Source: Clostridiales bacterium
GTDB taxonomy: Bacteria > Bacillota > Clostridia > Saccharofermentanales > Saccharofermentanaceae
Length of the DNA: 44,119 nt
NCBI GenBank assembly: GCA_017964005.1
Contig: JAGCSR010000019.1
Span: 1-44,119 of the forward strand
Reading direction: 5' to 3'
Numbering within the stretch: the stretch's first letter is position 1; each line of letters begins with the position of its first letter. This document shows positions 24,732 to 33,064 of the stretch, piece by piece. The position numbers and the translations under genes were made by a program. The notes under the pieces are model-generated. The model searched no databases, was not told where the DNA came from, and was given only the letters and a program-made list of their open reading frames with translations.

Positions 24732-25100
24732 TTACTTTACGATGTGGAACTTGTCGCCGAAGATCGGGTATGTGTAGTGCTGGCGGCGGGCTGCGGCGAT
24801 GACCGCGATGACAGTGAAGACCGTCAGGACGATGCCCACAAGGATCGCGACTATCCAGCCGACTATCCAGATCCTGGATACGATCAGGGTGGCACAGGTT
24901 GCTATGAACATGAGCAGGCCGTTGTTTACGTGGTTCTTCACATAGAACAGATCCTTATAGGGGGCTATCAGAAGGCCTAAGAGCCATAAGGGACCGAAGT
25001 ATGCCATGATGGCAAAAGCCACGGCTGTTCCGGGGATATTCTCGATGGGGTCGCCCGTGAATTGAGAGGCTGCGCCCGTATTCGTGTTGTTATTCTCCAT
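24732..25100 (-). CDS. small membrane protein
   Basis: A 122-residue protein. The ATG at 25100 (MENNNTNTG) is chosen because AGGGAGGT stands just before it; the longer frame is not supported. After a polar N-terminus it has three membrane segments (TAVAFAIMAYFGPLWLLGLL, NGLLMFIATCATLIVSRIWI, GWIVAILVGIVLTVFTVIAV). It resembles small DUF4870-like or uncharacterised Clostridial membrane proteins with an Asn/Gln-rich start. Function unknown; single-gene unit with its own terminator. Confidence 0.7.
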   Translation of the reverse strand: MENNNTNTGAASQFTGDPIENIPGTAVAFAIMAYFGPLWLLGLLIAPYKDLFYVKNHVNNGLLMFIATCATLIVSRIWIVGWIVAILVGIVLTVFTVIAVIAAARRQHYTYPIFGDKFHIVK

Positions 25101-25223
25101 ATTTACCTCCCTTAAGATCCGCAAAACAGCGGGGATGGCGGCTTGCAGGGACCGGTGCCCTTCAGCTACAAGATATTTTACACCACGGGAAAAATCGTGC
25201 AAGGGTGGCGCGTGAAAAAGGTA

Positions 25224-25252
25224 TTGCCATTGCAAATCAATCGTGATACAAT
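25224..25252 (+). promoter_or_regulatory. sigma-A promoter of rpsT
   Basis: TTGCCA (25224-25229), a 17-base spacer and TACAAT (25247-25252), 52 bp before the rpsT start. Confidence 0.8.
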
Positions 25253-25303
25253 CACTCGGTGCAATAAAAACTGATATAGATATTTATTATGGAGGTCATG
25301 AGA

Positions 25304-25561
25304 ATGCCTAATATAAAATCAGCAAAGAAGCGTGTACTTGTTACAGAGCGCAAGAATGCAGCCAACAAGATGAAGAAGAGCGAGCTCCGCACTCAGCTCA
25401 AGACAGCTAAGAATGCTGTTGCTTCCGGCAATGCATCTGAGGATCTCATCAAGGATACCCAGAAGAAGCTCGACAAGGCTGCTGCTAAGGGCCACATGAG
25501 CAAGCAGGCTGCAGCAAGGAACAAGTCCCGTCTTGCAAAGGCTGCTAAAGCTGCCAAGTAA
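25304..25561 (+). CDS. rpsT: 30S ribosomal protein S20
   Basis: An 85-residue, Lys/Ala-rich protein that binds 16S rRNA early in 30S assembly. The ATG at 25304 (MPNIKSAKKRV, the family's usual N-terminus) has GGAGGT 7 bases upstream; an upstream in-frame ATG at 25289 overlaps that ribosome site. Single-gene unit with its own promoter and terminator. Confidence 0.97.
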   Translation: MPNIKSAKKRVLVTERKNAANKMKKSELRTQLKTAKNAVASGNASEDLIKDTQKKLDKAAAKGHMSKQAAARNKSRLAKAAKAAK

Positions 25562-25609
25562 TATCGCGAAGAACTGCCTTATGGCAGAGCTTTAACAAAA
25601 AGACTTATG

Positions 25610-25640
25610 ATCGCTCCTCGCTTCGGCGGAGAGCGATTTT
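25610..25640 (+). terminator. rho-independent terminator of rpsT
   Basis: ATCGCTC (25610-25616) pairs with GAGCGAT (25631-25637); an inner CGC-TTCG-GCG stem with a UUCG tetraloop caps it; TTTTG follows. A small hairpin, CTGCC-TTAT-GGCAG (25574-25587), precedes it. Confidence 0.8.
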
Positions 25641-25668
25641 GTCGTAAAAGTCTGACAACGCCCGCACT

Positions 25669-25696
25669 TTGATAATCCTGCAAGTCGTGGTAATAT
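25669..25696 (+). promoter_or_regulatory. sigma-A-type promoter of lgt
   Basis: TTGATA (25669-25674), a 16-base spacer and TAATAT (25691-25696), 55 bp before the lgt start. Confidence 0.5.
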
Positions 25697-25750
25697 TAGA
25701 CCGATATTCAATAAGGGTCGCAAAGACCTGTTCTTGAGAGGATAGGAAAG

Positions 25751-26638
25751 ATGAATTATACCAATGTTCAGTTCCCGGGACTCGGGATCAATATAGATAT
25801 ATCTCCGGTAGCATTCTCCATCGGAAGTTTCCAGGTCTACTGGTACGGGATCATCATCGCCGTGGCAATGCTCCTGGCGATCTTCCTCGGGATCAAGGAT
25901 TCCAAGAAGCTGAACTTCCCCACGAGCCTTATCTATGACTTCATCCTGGTCGCCATTCCCTCCGGAATAGTGGGCGCAAGGCTTTACTTTGTATTGTTCA
26001 ATCTTGATTACTATATGCAGGACTGGTCCAGGATCATCGATACGAGATCCGGCGGGCTTGCAATCTACGGCGGTGTTCTGGGCGCAGCCCTGGGCACATA
26101 TATCATGTGCAAGATCCGCAAGATCTCTTTTACCGCCATGGGCGACTATGTCATCGTTTATGTTCCGCTGGCTCAGGCCATCGGAAGATGGGGGAATTTC
26201 TTCAATCAGGAGGCTTTCGGAACAACGACGAACCTTCCCTGGGGCATGACCAGCAGCACGATCTCAACGTACCTTGCTGCCAACTGTCCTTATCTGGATT
26301 CCACATCGCCGGTACATCCCACATTCCTTTATGAATCCATCGCAGATCTTCTGCTGTTCATAATCCTCGTGATCGTCCGCAAGAAGTCCAAGTTCGCATT
26401 CGAGACCGTCTGCGTTTACTTTATCGGCTACGGCTTTGCAAGGTTCTTCATCGAAGGCTTAAGAACGGATTCCCTCTATATCCCGAACACGGCGATCCGC
26501 GTATCGCAGCTCCTGTCACTGGTATTGTGCGTAGTATGCCTTATCTATATCGTTTACATCCACGCCCAGAGGATAAGGAAGAGGAAGTTCCCCGCAAGAT
26601 TCTATGCAACGGAAGGCGCAGCAGAACAGGCTAAGTAA
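25751..26638 (+). CDS. lgt: prolipoprotein diacylglyceryl transferase
   Basis: A 295-residue membrane enzyme that moves diacylglycerol from phosphatidylglycerol to the lipobox cysteine of prolipoproteins. Visible are the segments VYWYGIIIAVAMLLAI, SGIVGARLYFVLFN, RSGGLAIYGGVLGA (family signature), IGRWGNFFNQEAFG (the Lgt signature) and the C-terminal YGFARFFIEGLRTDSLY. It would process the lipoproteins encoded at 1441-2604, 6938-7450 and 14695-15555. rodA follows after 12 bp, so both are likely one unit. Confidence 0.96.
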   Translation: MNYTNVQFPGLGINIDISPVAFSIGSFQVYWYGIIIAVAMLLAIFLGIKDSKKLNFPTSLIYDFILVAIPSGIVGARLYFVLFNLDYYMQDWSRIIDTRSGGLAIYGGVLGAALGTYIMCKIRKISFTAMGDYVIVYVPLAQAIGRWGNFFNQEAFGTTTNLPWGMTSSTISTYLAANCPYLDSTSPVHPTFLYESIADLLLFIILVIVRKKSKFAFETVCVYFIGYGFARFFIEGLRTDSLYIPNTAIRVSQLLSLVLCVVCLIYIVYIHAQRIRKRKFPARFYATEGAAEQAK

Positions 26639-26650
26639 GGGATATTCCCT

Positions 26651-27778
26651 ATGGATAATTACAACAAATCCGGAATAGTAAAGCTTCGTAATAAGACGAA
26701 CTTAAGGACGGTTGATTATTTTCTCGTCATACCGATCATCCTTCTGTCCGTCATAGGGCTTTACGTCCTGCTGAAGGTTTTGTCTTCCGGATATAAGGAG
26801 TATCCCGGCAACTACTACCGTCAGATAGTTGCGACTGTGGTAGGAGCTTTGGTCGCCGTATTCCTCTGTGCCATCGACAACCACTTCATGGGCATAGTCG
26901 GCAAGGTCATCTATATCGGGTCGCTCCTGCTCCTGATACTGGTTCCCATCGACGGTTATTCCCTTGCTTACAGGTGGGGCGCCGACTCCTGGCTCAATCT
27001 CCCCGTCATAGGCAACTTCCAGCCTTCGGAGCTTGCCAAGATCGGCATCGTTATGGTGGCGTCCGAGATCTTCGAGAAGATGAAATCCAAGGAATACTCC
27101 CTGATCAAGGGCTTCATATACTTAGGTGTCGTCTACGGGATCCCGCTGCTCCTCATATTGAGCCAGCCCGACTTCGGTACGGCCATGGTTATAGTTTTCG
27201 CTTTCGTATGCATGCTGTTCGTGTGGGGAGTGAGGTACAGATACTTCGTTTTGGCTATATCGTCGGTCATCGTTATCATTATCCCTTTGGTCTGGACATT
27301 CTACCTTGAGGCTTACCAGAAGAACAGGATCCTGTCCCTGATCTTCGAAGGGTCTGACCCCAGAGGAGAGTATAATCTGGTGCAGTCCAAGACTGCGATC
27401 ATGTCCGGCGGTCTTACCGGCAACCACACAGGCATCATGACGACGGTTCCGGTTAAGGAGTCCGACTTTATCTTCGCGGCGATATCAGAGCATATGGGAT
27501 TCATCGGCACGACCGCAGTAATAATCCTGGCGTTCTTCTTTATCGCCAGATCCATGTACGTTGCATCCCGCGCATCCTCGCCGGCAAATTCCTATACGGC
27601 TGTGGGACTTACGGGATATTTCGCTTTCCATTACATCGAGAATATGGGAATGGCTGTGGGCCTTCTTCCCATTACGGGAATCCCGCTCCCGTTCATAAGC
27701 CTGGGCGGAACGGCGATGCTCATCAATTTCATATCTTTCGGGATCATCCTGAATATATCCATGTCCCGGAACAGGTAA
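26651..27778 (+). CDS. rodA: SEDS-family peptidoglycan polymerase RodA
   Basis: A 375-residue protein with about ten membrane segments. SEDS motifs include WLNLPVIGNFQPSELAKIGI (RodA/FtsW signature with the conserved FQPSE), LSQPDFGTAMVIVFAF (catalytic Asp region), and GMAVGLLPITGIPLPFISLGGTA near the end. RodA polymerises glycan strands from lipid II for wall elongation together with a class B PBP, which is not adjacent. The compact length and absence of long tails set it apart from FtsW at 36066-37550. Ends at a bidirectional terminator. Confidence 0.9.
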   Translation: MDNYNKSGIVKLRNKTNLRTVDYFLVIPIILLSVIGLYVLLKVLSSGYKEYPGNYYRQIVATVVGALVAVFLCAIDNHFMGIVGKVIYIGSLLLLILVPIDGYSLAYRWGADSWLNLPVIGNFQPSELAKIGIVMVASEIFEKMKSKEYSLIKGFIYLGVVYGIPLLLILSQPDFGTAMVIVFAFVCMLFVWGVRYRYFVLAISSVIVIIIPLVWTFYLEAYQKNRILSLIFEGSDPRGEYNLVQSKTAIMSGGLTGNHTGIMTTVPVKESDFIFAAISEHMGFIGTTAVIILAFFFIARSMYVASRASSPANSYTAVGLTGYFAFHYIENMGMAVGLLPITGIPLPFISLGGTAMLINFISFGIILNISMSRNR

Positions 27779-27798
27779 CTTTTCGCGCTCGAAAAAAC

Positions 27799-27830
27799 AG
27801 GCCGTCCGGTATCAAAACCGAACGGCCTTT
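27799..27830. terminator. bidirectional terminator
   Basis: AGGCCGT-CCGGT (27799-27810) pairs with ACCG-A-ACGGCCT (27817-27828), with T-rich tracts on both strands. It lies between the convergent rodA and small membrane protein genes. Confidence 0.85.
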
Positions 27831-27850
27831 GCTTTGTTCTTTGTCTCAGA

Positions 27851-28162
27851 TCATCTTAAGCTGCCGGACTGGTTTGCCAGCTCGGACAGATACATTGCGC
27901 CACCCGTGGCTTCCATAATAGCGGCAACAATGGCGATGATGACTGCCCAGATGATCAGTACGCAGAAGTATGATCTTGCGAAGTTCTTGACATTGACGTT
28001 GTTCTTGCCCCCGCACGCGAAGATGATGAGGAAGATGAATCCTACGATCGGGATCGCGAAGAGGATCTGATATCCGAAGTATCCCCACATGGATATGGGC
28101 TTATATTCGGGGGGTATGACACTTACAGGATTGTAAGGCTGTTGATTGTTATTGTAGGCCAT
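27851..28162 (-). CDS. small membrane protein
   Basis: A 103-residue protein with a strong ribosome site (AAGGAGGG). The N-terminus is rich in N, Q, P and Y (MAYNNNQQPYNPVSVIPPEY), then PISMWGYFGYQILFAIPIVG starts the first of two membrane segments, and NVKNFARSYFCVLIIWAVII the second. This layout is common among small Clostridial membrane proteins of unknown function; it shares the polar-N-terminus plan with the protein at 24732-25100 but is not clearly homologous. It diverges from the mraZ cluster. Confidence 0.75.
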   Translation of the reverse strand: MAYNNNQQPYNPVSVIPPEYKPISMWGYFGYQILFAIPIVGFIFLIIFACGGKNNVNVKNFARSYFCVLIIWAVIIAIVAAIMEATGGAMYLSELANQSGSLR

Positions 28163-28301
28163 GTATTATCCCTCCTTAAGGTACAAATAACTGTATAGAT
28201 TATATTACCTTAATTCTCATTGTTCAATCTGTCTCCCGGACCGCCCCGGGAACCGGAAGGATATTATTTTCGAAAATCTTGTTTTTTTGCAGAAATAACT
28301 C

Positions 28302-28330
28302 TTGCATTAAACAAATGTTACAGATAAAAT
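28302..28330 (+). promoter_or_regulatory. sigma-A promoter of the dcw cluster
   Basis: TTGCAT (28302-28307), a 17-base spacer and TAAAAT (28325-28330). The predicted transcription start, near 28337, lies directly before the MraZ boxes. An isolated hairpin, TCCCGG-ACCGCC-CCGGGA (28234-28251), lies upstream between the divergent genes. Confidence 0.8.
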
Positions 28331-28339
28331 ACATTTGTG

Positions 28340-28384
28340 TGGAGGAATTGGGAGCAAACGGGATAAAAGGTGGAGATTTTGGGA
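28340..28384 (+). promoter_or_regulatory. MraZ operator boxes
   Basis: Five G-rich boxes lie 9-12 bases apart: TGGAG (28340), TGGGA (28349), CGGGA (28359), TGGAG (28371) and TGGGA (28380). MraZ is known to bind TGGGN repeats spaced by about 10 bases upstream of its own gene, so these should mediate autoregulation of the cluster. Their place at or just after the transcription start fits repression. Confidence 0.75.
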
Positions 28385-28445
28385 ACAAAGTCAAAGCTGA
28401 GGGTCCCGGCTTCCTTTTAGACATCTTTCACAGGGGAGACACAGA

Positions 28446-28877
28446 GTGGGCAGAGAGACAAAGAAGATTGACGCTAAGGGGAGATTTTTCCTCTCGTCGA
28501 AGCTCAAAGAGACGATGGGCAAGGAGTTGGTTGTAACCAACAGCCTTGATGTCGGCTATCTTTGCGTCTATACCCGTGAGCATTTCGATAACATCAAGGC
28601 TCAGATCAAGGGATTCGATTCTCTGAAGAAACAGGTCCGTATGATGAAGAGAGCCATTATCGGCGAAGCCGAGGATGTTACGGTGGATTCCCAGGGAAGA
28701 GTCAGTGTATCAGCCGAACTGTGGGACAGGATAGGAGCGGCCCCGGGCTGCGAGATATGCCTGTTCGCGGATGACGGCAAGATAGATATCTGCACTAAGG
28801 ATCACTATGACCATGAAGATCATGATCTGTCTCAGTTAGAAGGATTGGAGAGTTTATACAGTGTCGAAGGGCTTTGA
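28446..28877 (+). CDS. mraZ: transcriptional regulator MraZ
   Basis: A 143-residue DNA-binding protein that represses the dcw cluster. It starts at GTG 28446 with GGGGAG 7 bases upstream. Two SpoVT/AbrB-type swapped-hairpin halves are visible: IDAKGRFFLSSKLKETMG (residues about 8-25) and VTVDSQGRVSVSAELWDRIG (about 77-96), each with the family DxxGRxxxP-like core; the proline is replaced by S in both halves. It overlaps rsmH by 17 bp. Confidence 0.95.
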   Translation: MGRETKKIDAKGRFFLSSKLKETMGKELVVTNSLDVGYLCVYTREHFDNIKAQIKGFDSLKKQVRMMKRAIIGEAEDVTVDSQGRVSVSAELWDRIGAAPGCEICLFADDGKIDICTKDHYDHEDHDLSQLEGLESLYSVEGL

Positions 28878-29835
28878 GTTTTATCATATACCGGTGCTTT
28901 TCTCCGAATGCCTGGAGCAGCTGAATATCAAGCCGGGCGGAATGTATGTCGACCTTACTGCAGGCGGCGGCGGACACAGCGTAGGAATAGCCCATATGAT
29001 GGAAGGCAAAGGCACACTGTTATCCATAGATAAGGACGATACGGCTCTTGCGACCTGCATGGAGAGGAAGGCCGAGTTCGGAACAGTTGACTGGTATCCC
29101 ATCAAGTCCGATTACCGTAATGTCGTAGATATCATCGACGGCATGAAGATGGGAATGGCAGACGGAATCCTGGCTGACCTCGGTGTGTCATCTTATCAGC
29201 TGGACACTCCCGAGAGAGGTTTTTCCTATACCAAGGAAGGTCCCCTCGACATGAGGATGGATACAACGGAACACTTAACGGCGGCTATCGTCGTCAACAC
29301 ATATCCGGAGAGGCTCTTAGAGAAGATATTCAGTGAATACGGGGAAGAGCGCCATTCCGGAAGGATCGCGGCGGGAATCTGCGAAGCCCGCAAGAAGAAG
29401 CCCTTCACGACGACTACGGAACTTGCCGAAGTCATCAAGAATTCCATGCCCGGTGCTGCAAGAGGTGAAGATCAGCACCCCGCCAGAAGGTGCTTCCAGG
29501 CGATCAGGATAGAAGTAAACCATGAACTTGACGGTCTGACCGAGATGATACAGGGAGCGATATCTATGCTCAATCCCGGAGGAAGGCTGTGCATTATATC
29601 CTTCCATTCGTTGGAGGACCGGATCGTCAAGGAGGCGTTCAGGAAAGCGGAGAATCCGTGCACCTGCCCGCCGCAGTTCCCGCAGTGCGTCTGCGGAGCA
29701 GTCTCACTCGGCAAGGTCATCACCAAGAAGCCGATCGAGGCATCAGAGGAAGAAGTGGCAAGGAACTTAAGAGCACACAGCGCAAAGCTTCGGGTGTTTG
29801 AGAGGAACGACAGCATTATCATAAGAAGAAGGTAA
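28861..29835 (+). CDS. rsmH: 16S rRNA (cytosine-1402 N4)-methyltransferase
   Basis: A 324-residue S-adenosylmethionine-dependent enzyme (formerly MraW) that methylates C1402 in the 30S P-site. It starts at GTG 28861 inside the end of mraZ. Visible features: HIPVLFSECLEQL, the AdoMet loop VDLTAGGGGHS, LADLGVSSYQLDTPERGFSY, PLDMRMD, and the C-terminal ISFHSLEDRIVKEAFR. The length is normal for the family. A CPCPP/QCVC-like cluster (NPCTCPPQFPQCVCG) near the end is also typical. Confidence 0.97.
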   Translation: MSKGFEFYHIPVLFSECLEQLNIKPGGMYVDLTAGGGGHSVGIAHMMEGKGTLLSIDKDDTALATCMERKAEFGTVDWYPIKSDYRNVVDIIDGMKMGMADGILADLGVSSYQLDTPERGFSYTKEGPLDMRMDTTEHLTAAIVVNTYPERLLEKIFSEYGEERHSGRIAAGICEARKKKPFTTTTELAEVIKNSMPGAARGEDQHPARRCFQAIRIEVNHELDGLTEMIQGAISMLNPGGRLCIISFHSLEDRIVKEAFRKAENPCTCPPQFPQCVCGAVSLGKVITKKPIEASEEEVARNLRAHSAKLRVFERNDSIIIRRR

Positions 29836-29847
29836 CAGGGGACAAAA

Positions 29848-30618
29848 GTGGCAGTCAGGCAGAAGAAGCCGTCATCACGGCTCAAGGATTATGAAGCCGT
29901 ATCCATGAAGGGTATGGACAAAGACCTTCCTGATATCATCGACCGTAAGGAAGATGAGAAGAAGAACGCAAGGATCGTTTACAAGAACGGTACTTTCTAT
30001 ACTGTCGACTCCGTTACCGGCGAGATCTCTGATTACAAGGAACGCGGCAATGCCCGCTACGAGCGTGAGAAGATCGCCCGCGGAATAGCTCCTTCCAAAG
30101 AAGAAAAATATGTCACATCCATGGCTGAGGTCACCAGGCTCAACCGTGAATTCGAAGAAGATATAGAGGACCGTGAGAGATCAAGGCTCATCGAGAAGGA
30201 AGAAGGCAAGAAGGCCAGAAGACTTACGGGAAGAAGGCTTTTCGAGTCCATCATCGCGATCGGTCTCGTAATCCTTGCTGGATTCTTCGCATTCCTCATG
30301 ATCTATCCTCAGACTGAACTGTCCGAACTTGCAAGAGATAATTCCAATCTTAAGGATGAGATCTCCAGGACCAAGACAAAGATAATCGATGCCGAAGAGA
30401 ACGCCAACGGAATCCAGGATATGGATACGGTCAGGTCACAGGCATTGGCGCTCGGGATGCAGGATCCTAACCAGAATCAGGTCGTAAACCTCCCGATCCC
30501 CAATAACGACTCTCTTAAGACATCTGTTTCCTATGATTCCGAAGGTATCAACCCGGAGGCGTTGAAAGAGGCCGAGAATTATCTGGCAGACTACTACAGG
30601 AATCATCCGGATAAGTAG
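29848..30618 (+). CDS. ftsL: FtsL-like cell division protein with long cytoplasmic tail
   Basis: A 256-residue bitopic protein in the ftsL position between rsmH and the division PBP. It starts at GTG 29848 (GGGGA 6 bases upstream). Residues 1-130 are a charged cytoplasmic region, much longer than the usual 30-50; one membrane helix follows (about 133-153), then a leucine-zipper-like coiled coil (ELSELARDNSNLKDEISRTK) and the MDTVRSQALALGMQDP motif typical of FtsL/DivIC. FtsL binds FtsQ/DivIB and FtsB/DivIC and activates septal wall synthesis. The N-terminal tail is not explained by the family. Confidence 0.8.
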   Translation: MAVRQKKPSSRLKDYEAVSMKGMDKDLPDIIDRKEDEKKNARIVYKNGTFYTVDSVTGEISDYKERGNARYEREKIARGIAPSKEEKYVTSMAEVTRLNREFEEDIEDRERSRLIEKEEGKKARRLTGRRLFESIIAIGLVILAGFFAFLMIYPQTELSELARDNSNLKDEISRTKTKIIDAEENANGIQDMDTVRSQALALGMQDPNQNQVVNLPIPNNDSLKTSVSYDSEGINPEALKEAENYLADYYRNHPDK

Positions 30619-30633
30619 GAACGGTTCGGCGTT

Positions 30634-33060
30634 ATGATTCGGATCGGAGACAAGAACAGGAAAAAGATACCGGGGTTCAACGATACATCCTCCAAAGTGT
30701 TGGTGTTGACGGTTGCAGCCCTTGTTTTCTTTTATTCGGCATATGTAGTCTATACCCTTTACGAGACTTCCGTAACCAATTACGAGGGCTACGCCAAGGC
30801 CGCCTCAAGCGACCAGTGGAAGCTCTTCACATATTCTGCGGACAGGGGCATGATCTACGATGCCAACGGAGTGGCTCTGGCATCCAATACCTATGACTAT
30901 ACGGTGGTATGTTCCCCGAAGGAAGTCAAGTCGGAGACTATGACCCGCGAGTCTATCATCAACGCCTGTGTCAATTTCCTCGGTGTGTCTTACGAGAAGA
31001 TGGATCAGATCATCCCCGTGGACCCCAAGGATACGAAGGATCCCAGGAATGCCGTGGCAGGCCGCGATATTACCAAGAATATCTCTGCCGAGAAGAAAGA
31101 GGAGTTCGAGGTTTACCTCAAAGAGAACAAGATCAAGGGATTCGGTTTCGTTGCTGTTCCCCAGAGATACTATAACTACGGATCCCTTGCATCCCAGGTC
31201 ATAGGATATGCAAGGAACGACGGCGAAGTCCTGGCAGGTGTTTACGGTCTTGAAGCCTACTACAACGATGTCCTGTCCGGTAACGACGGATACAGATACT
31301 CGGAGGTTGACTCCATCACGGGAGGTGTCCTTCCTTATTCCGACGCCACATCGGTTCAGGCAAGGGACGGATACAACATCGTAACCAATATTGACCTCAA
31401 TGTCCAAAGGATCGCCGAAGAAGCATGCCGAAAAGCTTATGACAAGTTCAAGCCCAAGAACGGTGTAACTTCGATCGTTATGGATCCTTATTCCGGCAGC
31501 ATCTACGCTATGGTTTCCATGCCGGACTACGACCTTAACGACCCGTATGCAATGCCATACGGAATGGATATTGAGGAGTGGTCGATGATGTCGGCCGATG
31601 ATCAGATCCAGTACATCATGGGTAACTGCTGGCGCAACAGATGCGTTTCAGATACATATGAGCCGGGTTCGACCTTCAAGTCCCTGACAACATGCATGGC
31701 TTTCGAAGAGAACCTTGCCAAGGAAGAACAGGAATTCTCCGACGCGCCTATCAAGCTGTCCGATATGCATACCATATCCTGCTGGCTCCAGAAGTCCCGT
31801 AACTATAACCACGGTCAGGAGACGCTCTTCAAGGGATTCCAGAATTCCTGCAACCCTATCTTCGTTCAGCTCGCCCAAAAGATAGGACTCAAGAAGTATT
31901 ATAACTATGTAAGGATGCTTGGTTTCTATGACCGCACCGGCATAGACCTTCCCGCTGAAGGAACAGGCATCTTCCATAAAGAACCTACCACCATCGATAT
32001 GTCGGTTCTGTCATACGGAGAGGGTGCTACGGTTACTCCTATCCAGCTGATCATGTCCTACTGCGCCATCATCAACGGCGGGGACCTGATGGTGCCGCAT
32101 ATCGCAAAATACATAACGGATTCCGAAGGCAATATCGTTGACGAGATCGAGCCTGAGGTCGTAAGGACAGTGTTCTCCGAAGCCACATGTGCCCGTGTCC
32201 GCAAGATGATGGAAGCCGTTGTATCCGACGGTACAGGTAAAGCCGGTCAGGTCGCAGGATATAACGTTGCAGGTAAGACATCCACATCCACCATCGACGC
32301 AGGCGAGAACAAGGGCGCTCATGTTCTGTCCTTCTCCTGTTATGCTCCTTCCAACGATCCTAAGATCGCGGTCCTCGTGGTCCTTAACCAGCCCGCCGAT
32401 CATTCCGTAGGTTCATCATCGGCAGCCGCAACCGCAGCTGAGATCGTTGAAGGAACCCTTACATATATGGGTGTTGAGCGTACATTCACCGAAGAAGATT
32501 ATGAAGATCTTCTCGTTCAGTATTATGTTCCCAAGGTTGACGGCAAGTCCGCATCCGAGGCTGCATCTTCCATATCAGTCAACGGACTTACCACAGTTTA
32601 CGGAACCCTCGGAATGAATGCGGATACGATAATCGCAAGGACATATCCCAACTATACGAATACACTTTACAAGACAGGCGTCGTCATCATGTATCCCGAC
32701 GGTGTTCCGGAAGATCAGATGCTGACCACAAGAGTCCCGAACCTCAAGGGAATGACTGCGATCGAGTGTATAGAAGCACTTAAGCAGATGAACCTTAACT
32801 GTAAGGTCGAAGGCGATGTAACAGGTGTCTGCGTGGAACAGAGCGAATCTTTGGGAACGACGGTCCTCGCAGGATCCATTATCAAAGTTACCATGGGCAA
32901 CAAGATGCCTGATGCTTCTAGTTACGAGACAAACGAGACCGGAGAAGGTTCCGAAGGAACAAGGCGCAGCGGCAACATCGACGATTCCGATGAGGACGGC
33001 CTCGTAAAACCGACTGACCCGCAGGATAACGATGACGGCGAAGACCAGGGAGCGGGGTGA
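30634..33060 (+). CDS. ftsI: class B penicillin-binding protein FtsI/SpoVD with PASTA domain
   Basis: An 808-residue transpeptidase that cross-links septal peptidoglycan. Order: short cytoplasmic part, membrane helix (about 24-44), dimerisation domain with SADRGMIYDANG, transpeptidase domain with the active-site motif STFK (about residue 346), SCN in FQNSCNPIFVQLAQ, and a third motif reading KTS (AGKTSTSTID, about 547) where KTG or KSG is usual. One PASTA domain (VPNLKGMTAIECIEALKQ, about 700-765) and an acidic tail follow. PASTA and the position next to murE are as in Bacillus SpoVD/PBP2B. No second PBP is nearby. Confidence 0.93.
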   Translation: MIRIGDKNRKKIPGFNDTSSKVLVLTVAALVFFYSAYVVYTLYETSVTNYEGYAKAASSDQWKLFTYSADRGMIYDANGVALASNTYDYTVVCSPKEVKSETMTRESIINACVNFLGVSYEKMDQIIPVDPKDTKDPRNAVAGRDITKNISAEKKEEFEVYLKENKIKGFGFVAVPQRYYNYGSLASQVIGYARNDGEVLAGVYGLEAYYNDVLSGNDGYRYSEVDSITGGVLPYSDATSVQARDGYNIVTNIDLNVQRIAEEACRKAYDKFKPKNGVTSIVMDPYSGSIYAMVSMPDYDLNDPYAMPYGMDIEEWSMMSADDQIQYIMGNCWRNRCVSDTYEPGSTFKSLTTCMAFEENLAKEEQEFSDAPIKLSDMHTISCWLQKSRNYNHGQETLFKGFQNSCNPIFVQLAQKIGLKKYYNYVRMLGFYDRTGIDLPAEGTGIFHKEPTTIDMSVLSYGEGATVTPIQLIMSYCAIINGGDLMVPHIAKYITDSEGNIVDEIEPEVVRTVFSEATCARVRKMMEAVVSDGTGKAGQVAGYNVAGKTSTSTIDAGENKGAHVLSFSCYAPSNDPKIAVLVVLNQPADHSVGSSSAAATAAEIVEGTLTYMGVERTFTEEDYEDLLVQYYVPKVDGKSASEAASSISVNGLTTVYGTLGMNADTIIARTYPNYTNTLYKTGVVIMYPDGVPEDQMLTTRVPNLKGMTAIECIEALKQMNLNCKVEGDVTGVCVEQSESLGTTVLAGSIIKVTMGNKMPDASSYETNETGEGSEGTRRSGNIDDSDEDGLVKPTDPQDNDDGEDQGAG

Positions 33061-33064
33061 TCCG

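Noticed and set aside
24627..24980. 117-residue plus-strand frame
   Set aside because: Antisense to the small membrane protein gene and its terminator; charged low-complexity translation.
28234..28251. Hairpin TCCCGG/CCGGGA as a terminator
   Set aside because: It lies between two divergent genes and has no T tract, so it terminates no visible transcript.
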